Numbered from the stretch's first letter, positions 51,885 to 60,909 are shown. The stretch is 64,000 bases of DNA from Acholeplasma equifetale ATCC 29724 (GCF_000687735.1 NZ_JHXL01000001.1:124001-188000), one strand, 5' to 3'. The notes: generated by a model from the letters alone, not told the origin. Program-made: numbers and translations.

Positions 51885-53425
51885 TTTATGTATTCATTTA
51901 ATTTAGTAGGATCTATTTCTAAAATAACTGTTGAATAACCTTCTAAGTTTAAACTGCCATACAAAATATTTTGATGTTCAACATCTAACTCGATTGAATC
52001 TGTATAAAGATTATGAATAATTAATAGGGCTTGTTCGAAATCTTCATGTTTAAAATAACGAATATATCCTTGGTATAAGTCTTTACTATCTTTCCAAAGT
52101 TCAAAATAATTACCATATCTTAAAGCAGGTGTATTTTTTCTTAAATTCATTAGTGTTCTATAGTGATTATATAATGAATTCTCATCATCCTTTTGGTCTT
52201 TCAGTGACTTTGATGAGTGACTATTTCCATAAGGATTTAACCACGTCGTCTGATAAGTTGAATCTCCCCATAAGAATGGACTTCTTCGATATTGGTCATA
52301 TATTGGACCTTGACCAGTTAGATTATCACCCTCATAACGAATGCCATACATACCAATTTCATCGCCATAGTAAACATATGGGCTTCCAGGTAGTGTAAGC
52401 ATTAATGATGCTGAAACTTTCAATTTACCTAATGAATTAAAACCAGTATATCCTTCTTTTGAAGCAATACGATCGATATCGTGATTACTTAAGAAAACAG
52501 CTGGTATATAATCGGGATTATATTTTTGATAAGAGTCAAATGCACGTTTTATATTACTTGTAAGTTGATAGATCGATGTACCTTTGCCAATTTTTGACCA
52601 TATTTGATCAGCAGTATAAAAGTCAAATAATGAATCTAATCCAATGTAATATTGATTATAGGCTAAATAATCATATTCAAACATTTCACCTACAAAATAT
52701 ATGTTTGGATTAATTGTTTTAGCATAATTTTGAAGCTCGCGTAAAAAAGTATAGTTTTTTATTAAACCAGCTGATGGATGTGTTCCAGGATCTCCAATAA
52801 AAAAGTGTTTAACAGCATCAAATCTAAAACCTTCAATTCCCTTTTCGATCCAAAACTTTATAATATTCTTGATTTCTTCAACTACTTTAGTATTATTTAA
52901 ATTTAAATCTTTCATTCCACCTGCGAATGACTCGAATGCAGTTGAATCATTTAACCAAATATAATAATCTCTGAATGGAGAATTTGATTTTTTAGCATCT
53001 ATAAACCAAGGATGTGTGTCAGCAGTATGATTGATAACGAAATCCATCACAATTTTAATACCTTTTGATTTAGCAGTTTGAATTAAGTTTTCTAAGTCTT
53101 CCATCGTACCATATTCAGAATTTACTTCATAATAATTTTTCACTCTGTAACCATGATAGCTATTCCAATCAGTATCTGTATCATTATATGGAAGTAACCA
53201 TATCGCTGTTACACCTAAATCTTCAAGATAATCAAGATTTTCAGTAATCCCGTTAAAATCTCCAATACCATCTCCATCTGAATCTGCAAAAGAACGTATA
53301 AAAATTTGATAGTATATATCATATTTTGGATAGAGTTCCTCAAAATCTATATTTTTACTGTTATCACATGAAACAATAAATAAAGAAATAAAAACTAATA
53401 ATAATGCAACTATTTTTTTCTTCAT
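51881..53425 (-). CDS. Alpha-amylase lipoprotein (GH13)
   Basis: This 514-residue protein has a lipoprotein signal ending LFIVSC (Cys20), so the enzyme is tethered outside the membrane. The barrel has IYYQIFIRSFADSDGDGIGD, IVMDFVINHTADTH, the nucleophile Asp in EGFRFDAVKHF, the acid Glu in YFVGEMFEYD and FLSNHDIDRIAS. The DSDGDGIGD loop is a calcium site. It resembles surface alpha-amylases of GH13 subfamilies 36/31-like. It is the third gene after the RDD and DUF1189 genes and would cut starch into dextrins for the MalE importer. Confidence 0.93.
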   Translation of the reverse strand: MKKKIVALLLVFISLFIVSCDNSKNIDFEELYPKYDIYYQIFIRSFADSDGDGIGDFNGITENLDYLEDLGVTAIWLLPYNDTDTDWNSYHGYRVKNYYEVNSEYGTMEDLENLIQTAKSKGIKIVMDFVINHTADTHPWFIDAKKSNSPFRDYYIWLNDSTAFESFAGGMKDLNLNNTKVVEEIKNIIKFWIEKGIEGFRFDAVKHFFIGDPGTHPSAGLIKNYTFLRELQNYAKTINPNIYFVGEMFEYDYLAYNQYYIGLDSLFDFYTADQIWSKIGKGTSIYQLTSNIKRAFDSYQKYNPDYIPAVFLSNHDIDRIASKEGYTGFNSLGKLKVSASLMLTLPGSPYVYYGDEIGMYGIRYEGDNLTGQGPIYDQYRRSPFLWGDSTYQTTWLNPYGNSHSSKSLKDQKDDENSLYNHYRTLMNLRKNTPALRYGNYFELWKDSKDLYQGYIRYFKHEDFEQALLIIHNLYTDSIELDVEHQNILYGSLNLEGYSTVILEIDPTKLNEYIK

Positions 53426-53444
53426 ATATCCCCCTATATTTAGA

Positions 53445-54266
53445 TTAATAAAACACTTTTCTTGAGTAAATTAATAATACAAAGACAACAATCATTCCTA
53501 AAGCCAAATTGTATACAACAGGTTGGAATCCTGGAAGAATTAATCCTGCAATTAAACTTAATATTGAAGGTATGGTCGCAGCTAACATAACAAAATTCAT
53601 ACCATCTTTATATGAAAAGAAATTTTTATATCGAATTCGATATATTTGGATAAGTCCAGCCATCAGTAAAACAAATAAAATACTGGATAATATAGAAATA
53701 CCTTGATTAGTTAGTAGTGAATATAAAATTAACTGTGGACCAAATGATTTTTCGATTTGATGTCCAAATTGCTTAAATAGTTCAACTCTATTCATAGAAG
53801 ATCCATTAAGTTCATTTAGATTAATTTCAGATTTAAAACCTTCATAACCGTGAGAAGTCCAATTAAAACCTGATTTGTCATAAAACTTAATATATGATTT
53901 TGTAAATATTATAATGTTATAGTTTGTATAATTGGATAAATCAATTTCTTCATCATCAACATTAAAGATATAAACATAATCAGCATTATAATAAACACTA
54001 ACATCGTTAGAATAAGAAACGAATCCTTCTAATGAATTCATTCGACCACCTGGCAAGTTTGTCCAATTGGGTGTATTTCTAGATAGATTAGTTTCAACAA
54101 AATTCATTTGTGAACCTTGATTTTCAATAACTAAGTAAGATAACGGAAAATTTGCAATAAAGGTCAGAATTATAAAATAAATTAAAACTTTCCATAATTT
54201 TTCTCCGCGAATTTCAAGGATTTTAGGTAAATTGAAACTTTTTTTGAAATATTGTACTAAAAACAT
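53445..54266 (-). CDS. DUF1189 family membrane protein (maltodextrin-utilisation associated)
   Basis: This 273-residue protein has an N-terminal span (about 27-45), a 130-residue outside domain and four C-terminal hydrophobic segments. The layout and its position fit DUF1189, the family of the maltodextrin-utilisation protein YvdJ of Bacillus subtilis. Its biochemical function is not established. Here it sits between an RDD protein and an alpha-amylase lipoprotein, separated by 10 and 19 bases. That co-location again ties the family to surface alpha-glucan use. Confidence 0.78.
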   Translation of the reverse strand: MFLVQYFKKSFNLPKILEIRGEKLWKVLIYFIILTFIANFPLSYLVIENQGSQMNFVETNLSRNTPNWTNLPGGRMNSLEGFVSYSNDVSVYYNADYVYIFNVDDEEIDLSNYTNYNIIIFTKSYIKFYDKSGFNWTSHGYEGFKSEINLNELNGSSMNRVELFKQFGHQIEKSFGPQLILYSLLTNQGISILSSILFVLLMAGLIQIYRIRYKNFFSYKDGMNFVMLAATIPSILSLIAGLILPGFQPVVYNLALGMIVVFVLLIYSRKVFY

Positions 54267-54276
54267 GACATTAACC

Positions 54277-54747
54277 TCATAATCTTGTATCTTTCATTGT
54301 TCTAGTTTGAACTGGATCTTTGTAATCTCTATCTTGATGTAGCGGATCAATATCAATCATTTTAGTTTTGAAAATGTAATCATGAATCGTACGAGAAGAA
54401 TATTTTTCGGTTAAAGCAAAAAAAGCAATAATTAAATATAATCCACCTGTTATAAATGAGAGCCCATATTTTGTCAATTCTCTTAAAATGAGTTTAATTC
54501 TTGATGGTTCTGTATCATTAAAATTGACCACTCTTATTTTTTGTAATCTTTGACCAAATGTAGACTTACTCTTTGAAAAAATAGGTAAGATAACAATTAA
54601 AAGATAAGCAAATAAAATTATAGCTATTCTAACAAAATCAGATCCTACAAAATTTGGTATTCCATAAGAAGCAATTAATAATGCAATCGTCACGCCAGAT
54701 ACATCCGCAGCGAAAGCCCTAACTCGTCTTTCAAATTTTGGTACCAT
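54277..54747 (-). CDS. RDD family membrane protein
   Basis: This 156-residue protein with three hydrophobic segments begins FERRVRAFAADVSGV, giving the R...A.D signature of RDD proteins. It has the family motif FGQRLQKIRVVN and, later, RTIHDYIFKTKMI. RDD proteins are small membrane proteins, some reported as cation or sodium transporters, most uncharacterised. It is first in the RDD-DUF1189-amylase operon, divergent from the ABC ATPase gene. A link to starch use rests only on context. Confidence 0.85.
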   Translation of the reverse strand: MVPKFERRVRAFAADVSGVTIALLIASYGIPNFVGSDFVRIAIILFAYLLIVILPIFSKSKSTFGQRLQKIRVVNFNDTEPSRIKLILRELTKYGLSFITGGLYLIIAFFALTEKYSSRTIHDYIFKTKMIDIDPLHQDRDYKDPVQTRTMKDTRL

Positions 54748-54787
54748 ATTTTAACATCCTCTTTCACATAAAGATTTTACTAAACAT

Positions 54788-54845
54788 ATTATAACATTAT
54801 TTTTACATGAAACCGTTTGCAATCGTAATAAGATTATTGTATAAT
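54788..54845. promoter_or_regulatory. Shared divergent promoter region with a LacI/CcpA-type operator
   Basis: Plus-strand promoter: TTGCAA (54817-54822) and TATAAT (54840-54845), 17-base spacer, for the ATPase. Minus-strand -10 TATAAT is at 54788-54793 for the RDD operon. TGAAACCGTTTGCA (54808-54821) fits the operator pattern TGNAANCGNTNNCA. It overlaps the plus -35 and the place of the minus -35, so one bound repressor could close both. Confidence 0.8.
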
Positions 54846-54907
54846 ACCAATTGATAGAAATCTTGCGTCTATCAAAAAAATCAAATATAATTCCTAGGGG
54901 GAAAATC

Positions 54908-56029
54908 ATGGCAACAGTGAAATTAAAAGACGTCAATAAAATCTATCCGAATGGTGTTCAAGCAGTATTTAACTTTAACTTAGACATCAAGGATAAAGAA
55001 TTTATTGTTTTCGTCGGACCATCAGGTTGTGGAAAATCAACCACCCTCCGTATGATCGCGGGCCTTGAGGACATTAGTTCAGGCGAATTATACATTGATG
55101 ACGAATACAAGAACGATACAGCTCCAAAAGATAGAGATATCGCAATGGTATTCCAAAGCTATGCATTATATCCACACATGACTGTGTATGATAATATTGC
55201 ATTTGGACTTAAATTACGTAAAGTTCCAAAAGCTACCATCGATGCAAAAGTTAAAGCGGCAGCGGAAATTTTAGGTCTAACTCCTTATTTAGACCGTAAA
55301 CCAAAGAACTTATCTGGGGGGCAAAGACAACGTGTTGCGTTAGGTCGTTCTATCGTTCGTGACGCAAAAGTATTCTTAATGGACGAACCTCTATCAAACT
55401 TAGATGCTAAGTTACGTGTTCAAATGCGTGGTGAGTTGATTAAATTACATAAACAATTAGATACAACAACTATCTATGTAACTCACGACCAAATCGAAGC
55501 GATGACAATGGCAACTAGAATCGTTGTAATGAACAAAGGTTATATCATGCAAGTTGGTGAACCTAAAGAAATTTATGATAGACCAGCTAACATGTTCGTA
55601 GCAGGCTTCATTGGAACACCTCCAATGAACTTCATCAATGGTATAGTTTCAAAAGAAGGCGTATTTATCGCTGGACCTCATCGCATTAAATTACCATTAG
55701 ATAAATTTGAAATTGTTAAACAAAACAAATTCATTGAAAAACCTATCGTATTAGGTATTAGAGCAGAAGACATTCATGACAATGGTGTAGTGTTTGAAAC
55801 TTATCCAGAAGGTGTATTAGATTTAGTTGTTGACGTAGCTGAATTACTCGGCGCAGAAACAAACATTTACACTGATGTTAACGGTTCAAACGTTATCGCT
55901 AGTGTTAATGCTCGTACAAACGTCCATATGGGAGACAAGATTAAACTTGCTCTTGACTTAAACAAGATTCACTTCTTTGACCCAGAAACAGAAGTAAGAT
56001 TAGTTTTAGATCCAAATAAATTAGATTAA
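54908..56029 (+). CDS. msmK: Sugar ABC transporter ATP-binding protein (MsmK/UgpC/MalK family)
   Basis: This 373-residue ATPase has Walker A GPSGCGKSTT, the Q-loop VFQSYALYPHM, the ABC signature LSGGQRQRVALGR, Walker B VFLMDEPLSNLDAKL and the H-loop VTHDQIEAMT. The C-terminal TOBE/regulatory domain (about 235-373, with LGIRAEDI) marks the MalK/MsmK group that energises several sugar permeases. It is the only such ATPase in the window and is the likely motor for MalE-MalF-MalG encoded 9 kb away. ATG 54908 follows AGGGGG; the upstream in-frame ATG 54851 lies at the transcription start. Its codon choice looks like that of a highly expressed gene. Confidence 0.95.
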   Translation: MATVKLKDVNKIYPNGVQAVFNFNLDIKDKEFIVFVGPSGCGKSTTLRMIAGLEDISSGELYIDDEYKNDTAPKDRDIAMVFQSYALYPHMTVYDNIAFGLKLRKVPKATIDAKVKAAAEILGLTPYLDRKPKNLSGGQRQRVALGRSIVRDAKVFLMDEPLSNLDAKLRVQMRGELIKLHKQLDTTTIYVTHDQIEAMTMATRIVVMNKGYIMQVGEPKEIYDRPANMFVAGFIGTPPMNFINGIVSKEGVFIAGPHRIKLPLDKFEIVKQNKFIEKPIVLGIRAEDIHDNGVVFETYPEGVLDLVVDVAELLGAETNIYTDVNGSNVIASVNARTNVHMGDKIKLALDLNKIHFFDPETEVRLVLDPNKLD

Positions 56030-56043
56030 CTTATGATAAAATA

Positions 56044-56076
56044 GAGTAATCCAGCAAGAGGATTACTCTTTTTTTA
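56044..56076 (+). terminator. Terminator after the ATPase gene
   Basis: AGAGTAATCC and GGATTACTCT pair around an AGCAAGA loop and are followed by a T run. Confidence 0.88.
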
Positions 56077-56097
56077 AATTTAGAAAGGATAATTAAA

Positions 56098-56604
56098 ATG
56101 AAATCAATTTATGATATTCAAGTAGAAAAAATGAATGGTGAAAAAATAAGTTTAGATGAGTTTAAAGACAATATCCTTTTAATTGTAAATACTGCAACAA
56201 AATGTGGTTTTACAAAGCAATATGAGGGGCTTGAAAAGTTATTCAAAAAATATCATGATAAAGGATTTTATATATTAGACTTTCCGTGTAATCAATTTTT
56301 TGGTCAAGCACCGGGAAAAATTGAAGATATTAAAACATTTTGCGAATTAAATTTCCAAACAACATTTCCTTTATTTAATAAAATATATGTTAATGGTACT
56401 AAGACTTCGGAACTATATCAATTTTTAAAAGATAATGGTCCAGATGAGATGGTAAAAGATGGTGAAATTAAACCTAAACGATCAAAAAGAATTCGCTGGA
56501 ATTTCACTAAATTTTTAATTGATAGACAAGGAAATATTCTTTATAGATTTTCACCTAAATTTACACCAGAAGAAATCGAAAAATATATTGAAAAATTACT
56601 TTAA
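56098..56604 (+). CDS. Glutathione peroxidase family thiol peroxidase
   Basis: This 168-residue thioredoxin-fold peroxidase has the peroxidatic Cys in NTATKCGFTKQYEGL, the Gln-bearing FPCNQFFGQ with a second Cys, and WNFTKFLIDRQGNI with the catalytic Trp and Asn. The family reduces hydroperoxides. A Cys in place of selenocysteine suggests thioredoxin rather than glutathione as reductant, which is general knowledge of bacterial members and is not tested here. It is monocistronic, with an AGAAAGGA ribosome site. Confidence 0.95.
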   Translation: MKSIYDIQVEKMNGEKISLDEFKDNILLIVNTATKCGFTKQYEGLEKLFKKYHDKGFYILDFPCNQFFGQAPGKIEDIKTFCELNFQTTFPLFNKIYVNGTKTSELYQFLKDNGPDEMVKDGEIKPKRSKRIRWNFTKFLIDRQGNILYRFSPKFTPEEIEKYIEKLL

Positions 56605-56629
56605 TTTAAAGTACATACCATACTTAAAA

Positions 56630-56658
56630 TTGACTATTTTATATAAATATGTTAAAAT
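56630..56658 (+). promoter_or_regulatory. Promoter of the CNNM/CorC-type gene
   Basis: TTGACT (56630-56635) and TAAAAT (56653-56658) with a 17-base spacer. The transcript would carry an untranslated leader of roughly 105 bases before the ATG at 56772. I could not fit it to the M-box or yybP-ykoY patterns. Confidence 0.7.
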
Positions 56659-56771
56659 ATTTAATCATTATACAACAGTATAAAAAATACGGAGGCATTA
56701 AAAAAACATATGGAAGATTCATGTAGTGGGCAGAGGACCTTATTAGACGATACAGAGGAGGATATATTCTC

Positions 56772-58124
56772 ATGGGTGACAGCATGGTAGTACAAATTCT
56801 CTTGATTTTATTTGTTATCGTCTTAAATGGTATTTTTGCTTCGAGTGAAATTGCTTTAGTATCTGCTAATAGAAATAGAGTAGAAGCTGATACTGAGTTA
56901 GGTAACAAGAAAGCTAAAAAAGCTAAAAAGTTACTTAAATTTATGGAAAATCCAACAAGATTCTTATCTACAATTCAAATAGGAATTACAATGTTCGGAT
57001 TTATTAACGGTGCGATTGCAGCAGGTTCTTTTGCACAAGGAATTACCGATCTTATAACAAGACAATGGACAAGTCTCGATAAAGGTATAGTATTTTCTGT
57101 CGTAACTGTATTAATTACATTATTATTAACTTATATTCAAGTTGTATTAGGTGAATTAGTACCAAAACGATTAGCAATGAAAGCACCAGAAGCAGTTGGA
57201 TACTTCTTTATTGGTTTCTTAGGGCTAATTGCTACTATAATGAGACCATTCGTTAACTTACTAACAGGTACTGCAAACTTAATTGTTAAAATGTTTGGTG
57301 TAAATCCAGAAGATAACGATGATACCTTAAGTGAAGATGAATTACGTCTTGAACTAAACGCTTCACAAATGCGTGGTTTAATCGACCAGTCTGAAAATGA
57401 AATGATTCAAAACATTTTTGAATTTGATTCTACAACTGTTAGTGAAGTTATGACACACAGAACTGAAGTATCTGCAATTGATGTAAATTCATCGAAAGAA
57501 GATGTGCTAGCTTACGTTACAAATGAAAAGTTCACACGTTTTCCAGTTTATGAAGGATCAATTGACCAAATTATTGGTATATTACATGTAAAAGATTTAT
57601 TAAAAACAATTGAAACTGAAAAAGAAGTTCCATTTGAATTAAGAAATATTATTCGTGAACCATTATATGTTCCAGAAAGCAAAAACACTCGTCAACTATT
57701 TGTTGAAATGCAAGAAAGTAAAACTCATATTGCAATTGTTATTGATGAGTACGGTGGAACAGCAGGAATTGTTACTTTAGAAGACTTAATCGAAGAAATA
57801 GTCGGTAATATCTTTGACGAATATGATGACGATGAAGATGAAATTTCAACAATTAAAGATAACGAATATGTTATTGATGGTTTAGCTGATATCGAGGAAG
57901 TTGAAGATATTTTAGATGCTAAACTTCCTGTTGAAGAGTATGATACTTTATCAGGATTTATTCTCGGTCAATTAGGACGATTCCCTGAAGAAGAAGAACA
58001 TGTTGTTATTGTATATAATAACTATCGCTTTGAAGTATTAGAATTTAAAGATAAAGTTATTGAAAAAGTAAAAGTAACCCGAATTGAAACACCTAAAGAA
58101 GATGTTGAAGAAGACGAGGCATGA
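56772..58124 (+). CDS. CNNM/HlyC-CorC family membrane protein (DUF21-CBS-CorC)
   Basis: This 450-residue protein has a DUF21 membrane domain of three to four spans (about 1-150, with GIFASSEIALVSANRNR), a CBS pair (about 210-345, including VMTHRTEVSAID, FTRFPVYEGS and IDEYGGTAGIVTLEDLIEEI) and the CorC_HlyC C-terminal domain with DTLSGFILGQLGRFP. Families of this layout are linked to Mg2+ or Na+ transport. Older annotation calls them hemolysins. A strong AGGAGG ribosome site precedes the ATG. Its stop codon sits in the loop of the following terminator. Confidence 0.93.
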   Translation: MGDSMVVQILLILFVIVLNGIFASSEIALVSANRNRVEADTELGNKKAKKAKKLLKFMENPTRFLSTIQIGITMFGFINGAIAAGSFAQGITDLITRQWTSLDKGIVFSVVTVLITLLLTYIQVVLGELVPKRLAMKAPEAVGYFFIGFLGLIATIMRPFVNLLTGTANLIVKMFGVNPEDNDDTLSEDELRLELNASQMRGLIDQSENEMIQNIFEFDSTTVSEVMTHRTEVSAIDVNSSKEDVLAYVTNEKFTRFPVYEGSIDQIIGILHVKDLLKTIETEKEVPFELRNIIREPLYVPESKNTRQLFVEMQESKTHIAIVIDEYGGTAGIVTLEDLIEEIVGNIFDEYDDDEDEISTIKDNEYVIDGLADIEEVEDILDAKLPVEEYDTLSGFILGQLGRFPEEEEHVVIVYNNYRFEVLEFKDKVIEKVKVTRIETPKEDVEEDEA

Positions 58125-58140
58125 TTTGCCTCGTTTTTGT
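58114..58140 (+). terminator. Terminator overlapping the CNNM stop
   Basis: ACGAGGCA (58114-58121) and TGCCTCGT (58127-58134) pair around TGATT, which holds the stop codon, followed by TTTT. Confidence 0.85.
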
Positions 58141-58188
58141 TTATAAAGAGTCTTAATATGTGTTAAAATGAAATTAAGAGGTGATTAA

Positions 58189-59598
58189 GTGAATATACTC
58201 TATGTAACATCTGAAGTTTATCCCTTTTCAAAAACAGGGGGATTAGCTGATATTTCATATAGTTTACCAAAGGGTGTTTCGAACCATTATTCGATTACTG
58301 TTGTCACGCCTTTTTATAAACAAATTTTTAAATATTTTGATCATATGACATTTTTAGGTGAAAAAGAAGTTTTGATGTTTGATCATCATTCGATTGTTAA
58401 GTTTTATGAAATGCATTATGAAGGTGTAAGATTCATATTTGTTCAAAATATGCATTTCTTTGAAAGAGACAATTTATATGGATACGATGATGATGCCAAA
58501 CGATTCACTAACTTTTCTTATGCTACTTTAGAGTTAATTAGTTTACTTGATAAAAAACCTGATATTATTCATATAAACGATTGGCCAACAGGCATAATAC
58601 CATATCTATACCATACACACTATGTGTATAAAAAAGGTTACGAAAACATTAAATTTTTACTTACAATTCATAATTTAGAATATCAAGGTTCGTTTGATTA
58701 TGATGTAGCCAAATATTTTAATAGTGATTTTAATTACATCTATACCCATTTTGGAAGAGTAAATTTCTTAAAAGCAGGTATTGCACTTTCAAATAAAATT
58801 AATACAGTATCTCCAAATTATAAAAATGAAATTTTAACAAAAGAATTCGGATTTACACTAGATGGTATATTAAATGATCGCCAAAATGATTTAGTAGGTA
58901 TATTAAATGGTATTGATAGTGAAACATTTAATCCAGCTAAAGACAAATATATTATTAATTATGATATTAATGATTTTGAACAGGGCAAATTTAAAAACAA
59001 AAAATTAATTTTTGATCAATATCATTTATCAGATCCTAATTACCCATTAGTCTCATATATTGGACGTTATGCAAATCAAAAAGGTTTATGGATGATTAGA
59101 GAATCCATAGAAGATGTTATAAATCATACAAATGCTCGATTTTTCTTCTTGGGTTCAGGGGATAAATCTTACGAAATATTCTTTAAATATTTAACGGATA
59201 AATATCCACAAAGAGTAGCCAATTTTATTGGATATAACGAAGTATTAGCACATCAAATTTATGCTGCAAGTGACTTATTTATGATGCCTAGTGAATTTGA
59301 ACCCTGTGGATTGGGACAGATGATTGCTATGACATATGGAACACTGCCAATTGTTAGAGAAACGGGTGGTTTAAAAGATACTGTTATACCATATAACCAA
59401 TACACTGAAAAAGGAACAGGATTTAGTTTTTCAAATAAAAGTTCATATGAATTAAAAGATCGATTATATGAAGCAATTTATTTATATCAATCTAAACCTG
59501 CTACATTTAAAAAATTAATTGAACAAGCTATGAAAAAAGATTTTTCGAATCAAAGAATGACACAAAATTATATGGATTTATACAAGACTTTATTATGA
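58189..59598 (+). CDS. glgA: Glycogen synthase (GT5)
   Basis: This 469-residue glycosyltransferase builds alpha-1,4-glucan from ADP-glucose. It begins ILYVTSEVYPFSKTGGLADI, holding the KTGGL substrate motif. IIHINDWPTGIIPY, LLTIHNLEYQG, SYIGRYANQKGL and the late MPSEFEPCGLGQMIAMTYG with the catalytic Glu follow. Translation starts at GTG 58189 behind AGAGGTG. glgC follows after 19 bases, so both are co-expressed. No branching enzyme or phosphorylase gene is in the window. Confidence 0.96.
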   Translation: MNILYVTSEVYPFSKTGGLADISYSLPKGVSNHYSITVVTPFYKQIFKYFDHMTFLGEKEVLMFDHHSIVKFYEMHYEGVRFIFVQNMHFFERDNLYGYDDDAKRFTNFSYATLELISLLDKKPDIIHINDWPTGIIPYLYHTHYVYKKGYENIKFLLTIHNLEYQGSFDYDVAKYFNSDFNYIYTHFGRVNFLKAGIALSNKINTVSPNYKNEILTKEFGFTLDGILNDRQNDLVGILNGIDSETFNPAKDKYIINYDINDFEQGKFKNKKLIFDQYHLSDPNYPLVSYIGRYANQKGLWMIRESIEDVINHTNARFFFLGSGDKSYEIFFKYLTDKYPQRVANFIGYNEVLAHQIYAASDLFMMPSEFEPCGLGQMIAMTYGTLPIVRETGGLKDTVIPYNQYTEKGTGFSFSNKSSYELKDRLYEAIYLYQSKPATFKKLIEQAMKKDFSNQRMTQNYMDLYKTLL

Positions 59599-59617
59599 AA
59601 ACAAGGGGTAAGTAAAT

Positions 59618-60841
59618 ATGGAAACATTAGCACTAATATTAGCTGGGGGTAAAGGTTCAAGACTTGATTTATTAACAACAAAAAGAAGTAAACCTGCTTT
59701 ACCGTTTGCTGGTAAGTATCGAATCATTGATTTTGCATTATCCAACTGTAGTCAATCAGGTATTTATGATATAGCGATTCTTACTCAATATTTACCATTA
59801 TCATTAAATGAACATATTGCATCAGGTAAACCCTGGGATTTAGATAGATACAATTCTGGTGTTACATTATTACAACCACATAGTGAATGGTATACTGGTA
59901 CTGCAGATGCAGTATTAAAAAACATTGAGTTTGTAGCTAAAAAGAAACCCAAATATGTACTTATATTAAGTGGTGATCACATCTATAAGATGGACTATCG
60001 AAAAATGATTAATTTACATGAATCAAATAAATCAAAATTAACTATTGCATGTCAAGAGGTGCCACTAGAAGATGTTAGTCGCTTTGGTATTATGACCATA
60101 AATGAAAAAAATCAAATTATTGAATTTAAAGAAAAACCAAAGACATCAACATCTAATCTTGCTAGTATGGGTATATATTTATTCGATTTAGACGTGTTAA
60201 AAGATGCAGTAGAACATATAAAACATGAGGACTTAGACTTTGGAAAGCATATTATACCTTATTTAATTGAAACACTAAAAAATGAAGTATATGCATATAA
60301 ATTCCAAGGTTATTGGCAAGATGTTGGAACATATGACTCTTACTTAGAAACAAATCTTGATATGATTAAATCATATACAAAACTTGATTTATATGACCCA
60401 ACTTGGAAAGTGTTCACAAAATCAGAAGAAAGGCCTCCTGTAAAAATTATTGGTAATGGTAAAGTTATAGATTCATTAGTTTCAAACGGTTGTATTATTG
60501 AAGGAACAGTAATCAATTCAGTATTATCGCCTGGAGTAAGGGTTGGAAAAGGAACGGTTATTAAAAATTCCGTTATTATGAACGATACAATTATTAGTGA
60601 AAATGTTGAAATTGATCAAACAATAATCGATAAACATGTCGTAATAGGACATGGTACAAAAATAGGTATAACTGATAATTTTACTCCAAATAAAAATCGA
60701 CCAGATTTATTATCTAGTGGCATTACCGTAATTGAAAAGTCATCAATAATTCCTTCAAATATGAATATTGGTAAAAATGTTAGAATTCATAAAACAGCAG
60801 AATTCACATCAAAAATTATTCCATCCGGATCTACATTATAA
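59618..60841 (+). CDS. glgC: Glucose-1-phosphate adenylyltransferase
   Basis: This 407-residue enzyme makes ADP-glucose, the committed step of glycogen synthesis. It has ILAGGKGSRLDLLTTKRSKPALPFAGKYRI (split: GGKGSRL and KRSKPALPF motifs), EWYTGTADAVLKN, LILSGDHIYKMDY and GYWQDVGTYDSYLE. A C-terminal left-handed beta-helix (about 290-400) completes it. A GlgD-type partner, common in Bacillus-like bacteria, is not adjacent. A terminator follows. Confidence 0.96.
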   Translation: METLALILAGGKGSRLDLLTTKRSKPALPFAGKYRIIDFALSNCSQSGIYDIAILTQYLPLSLNEHIASGKPWDLDRYNSGVTLLQPHSEWYTGTADAVLKNIEFVAKKKPKYVLILSGDHIYKMDYRKMINLHESNKSKLTIACQEVPLEDVSRFGIMTINEKNQIIEFKEKPKTSTSNLASMGIYLFDLDVLKDAVEHIKHEDLDFGKHIIPYLIETLKNEVYAYKFQGYWQDVGTYDSYLETNLDMIKSYTKLDLYDPTWKVFTKSEERPPVKIIGNGKVIDSLVSNGCIIEGTVINSVLSPGVRVGKGTVIKNSVIMNDTIISENVEIDQTIIDKHVVIGHGTKIGITDNFTPNKNRPDLLSSGITVIEKSSIIPSNMNIGKNVRIHKTAEFTSKIIPSGSTL

Positions 60842-60846
60842 ATATT

Positions 60847-60878
60847 AAAACTGTAATCAATTGATTACAGTTTTTTTA
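60847..60878 (+). terminator. Terminator after glgC
   Basis: AAAACTGTAATCA and TGATTACAGTTTT pair and are followed by further Ts. Confidence 0.9.
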
Positions 60879-60879
60879 T

Positions 60880-60909
60880 AAAAAAAGCACTTGAATGATT
60901 CAAGTGCTT
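60880..60909 (-). terminator. Terminator of the FMN-type lipoprotein gene
   Basis: AAGCACTTGAA (60885-60895) and TTCAAGTGCTT (60899-60909) form an 11-bp stem with loop TGA. On the minus strand it runs into a T tract. Confidence 0.85.

Noticed and set aside
56659-56771. M-box or yybP-ykoY riboswitch ahead of the CNNM gene
   Set aside because: The conserved cores of these classes could not be located. Recorded only as an unexplained leader.
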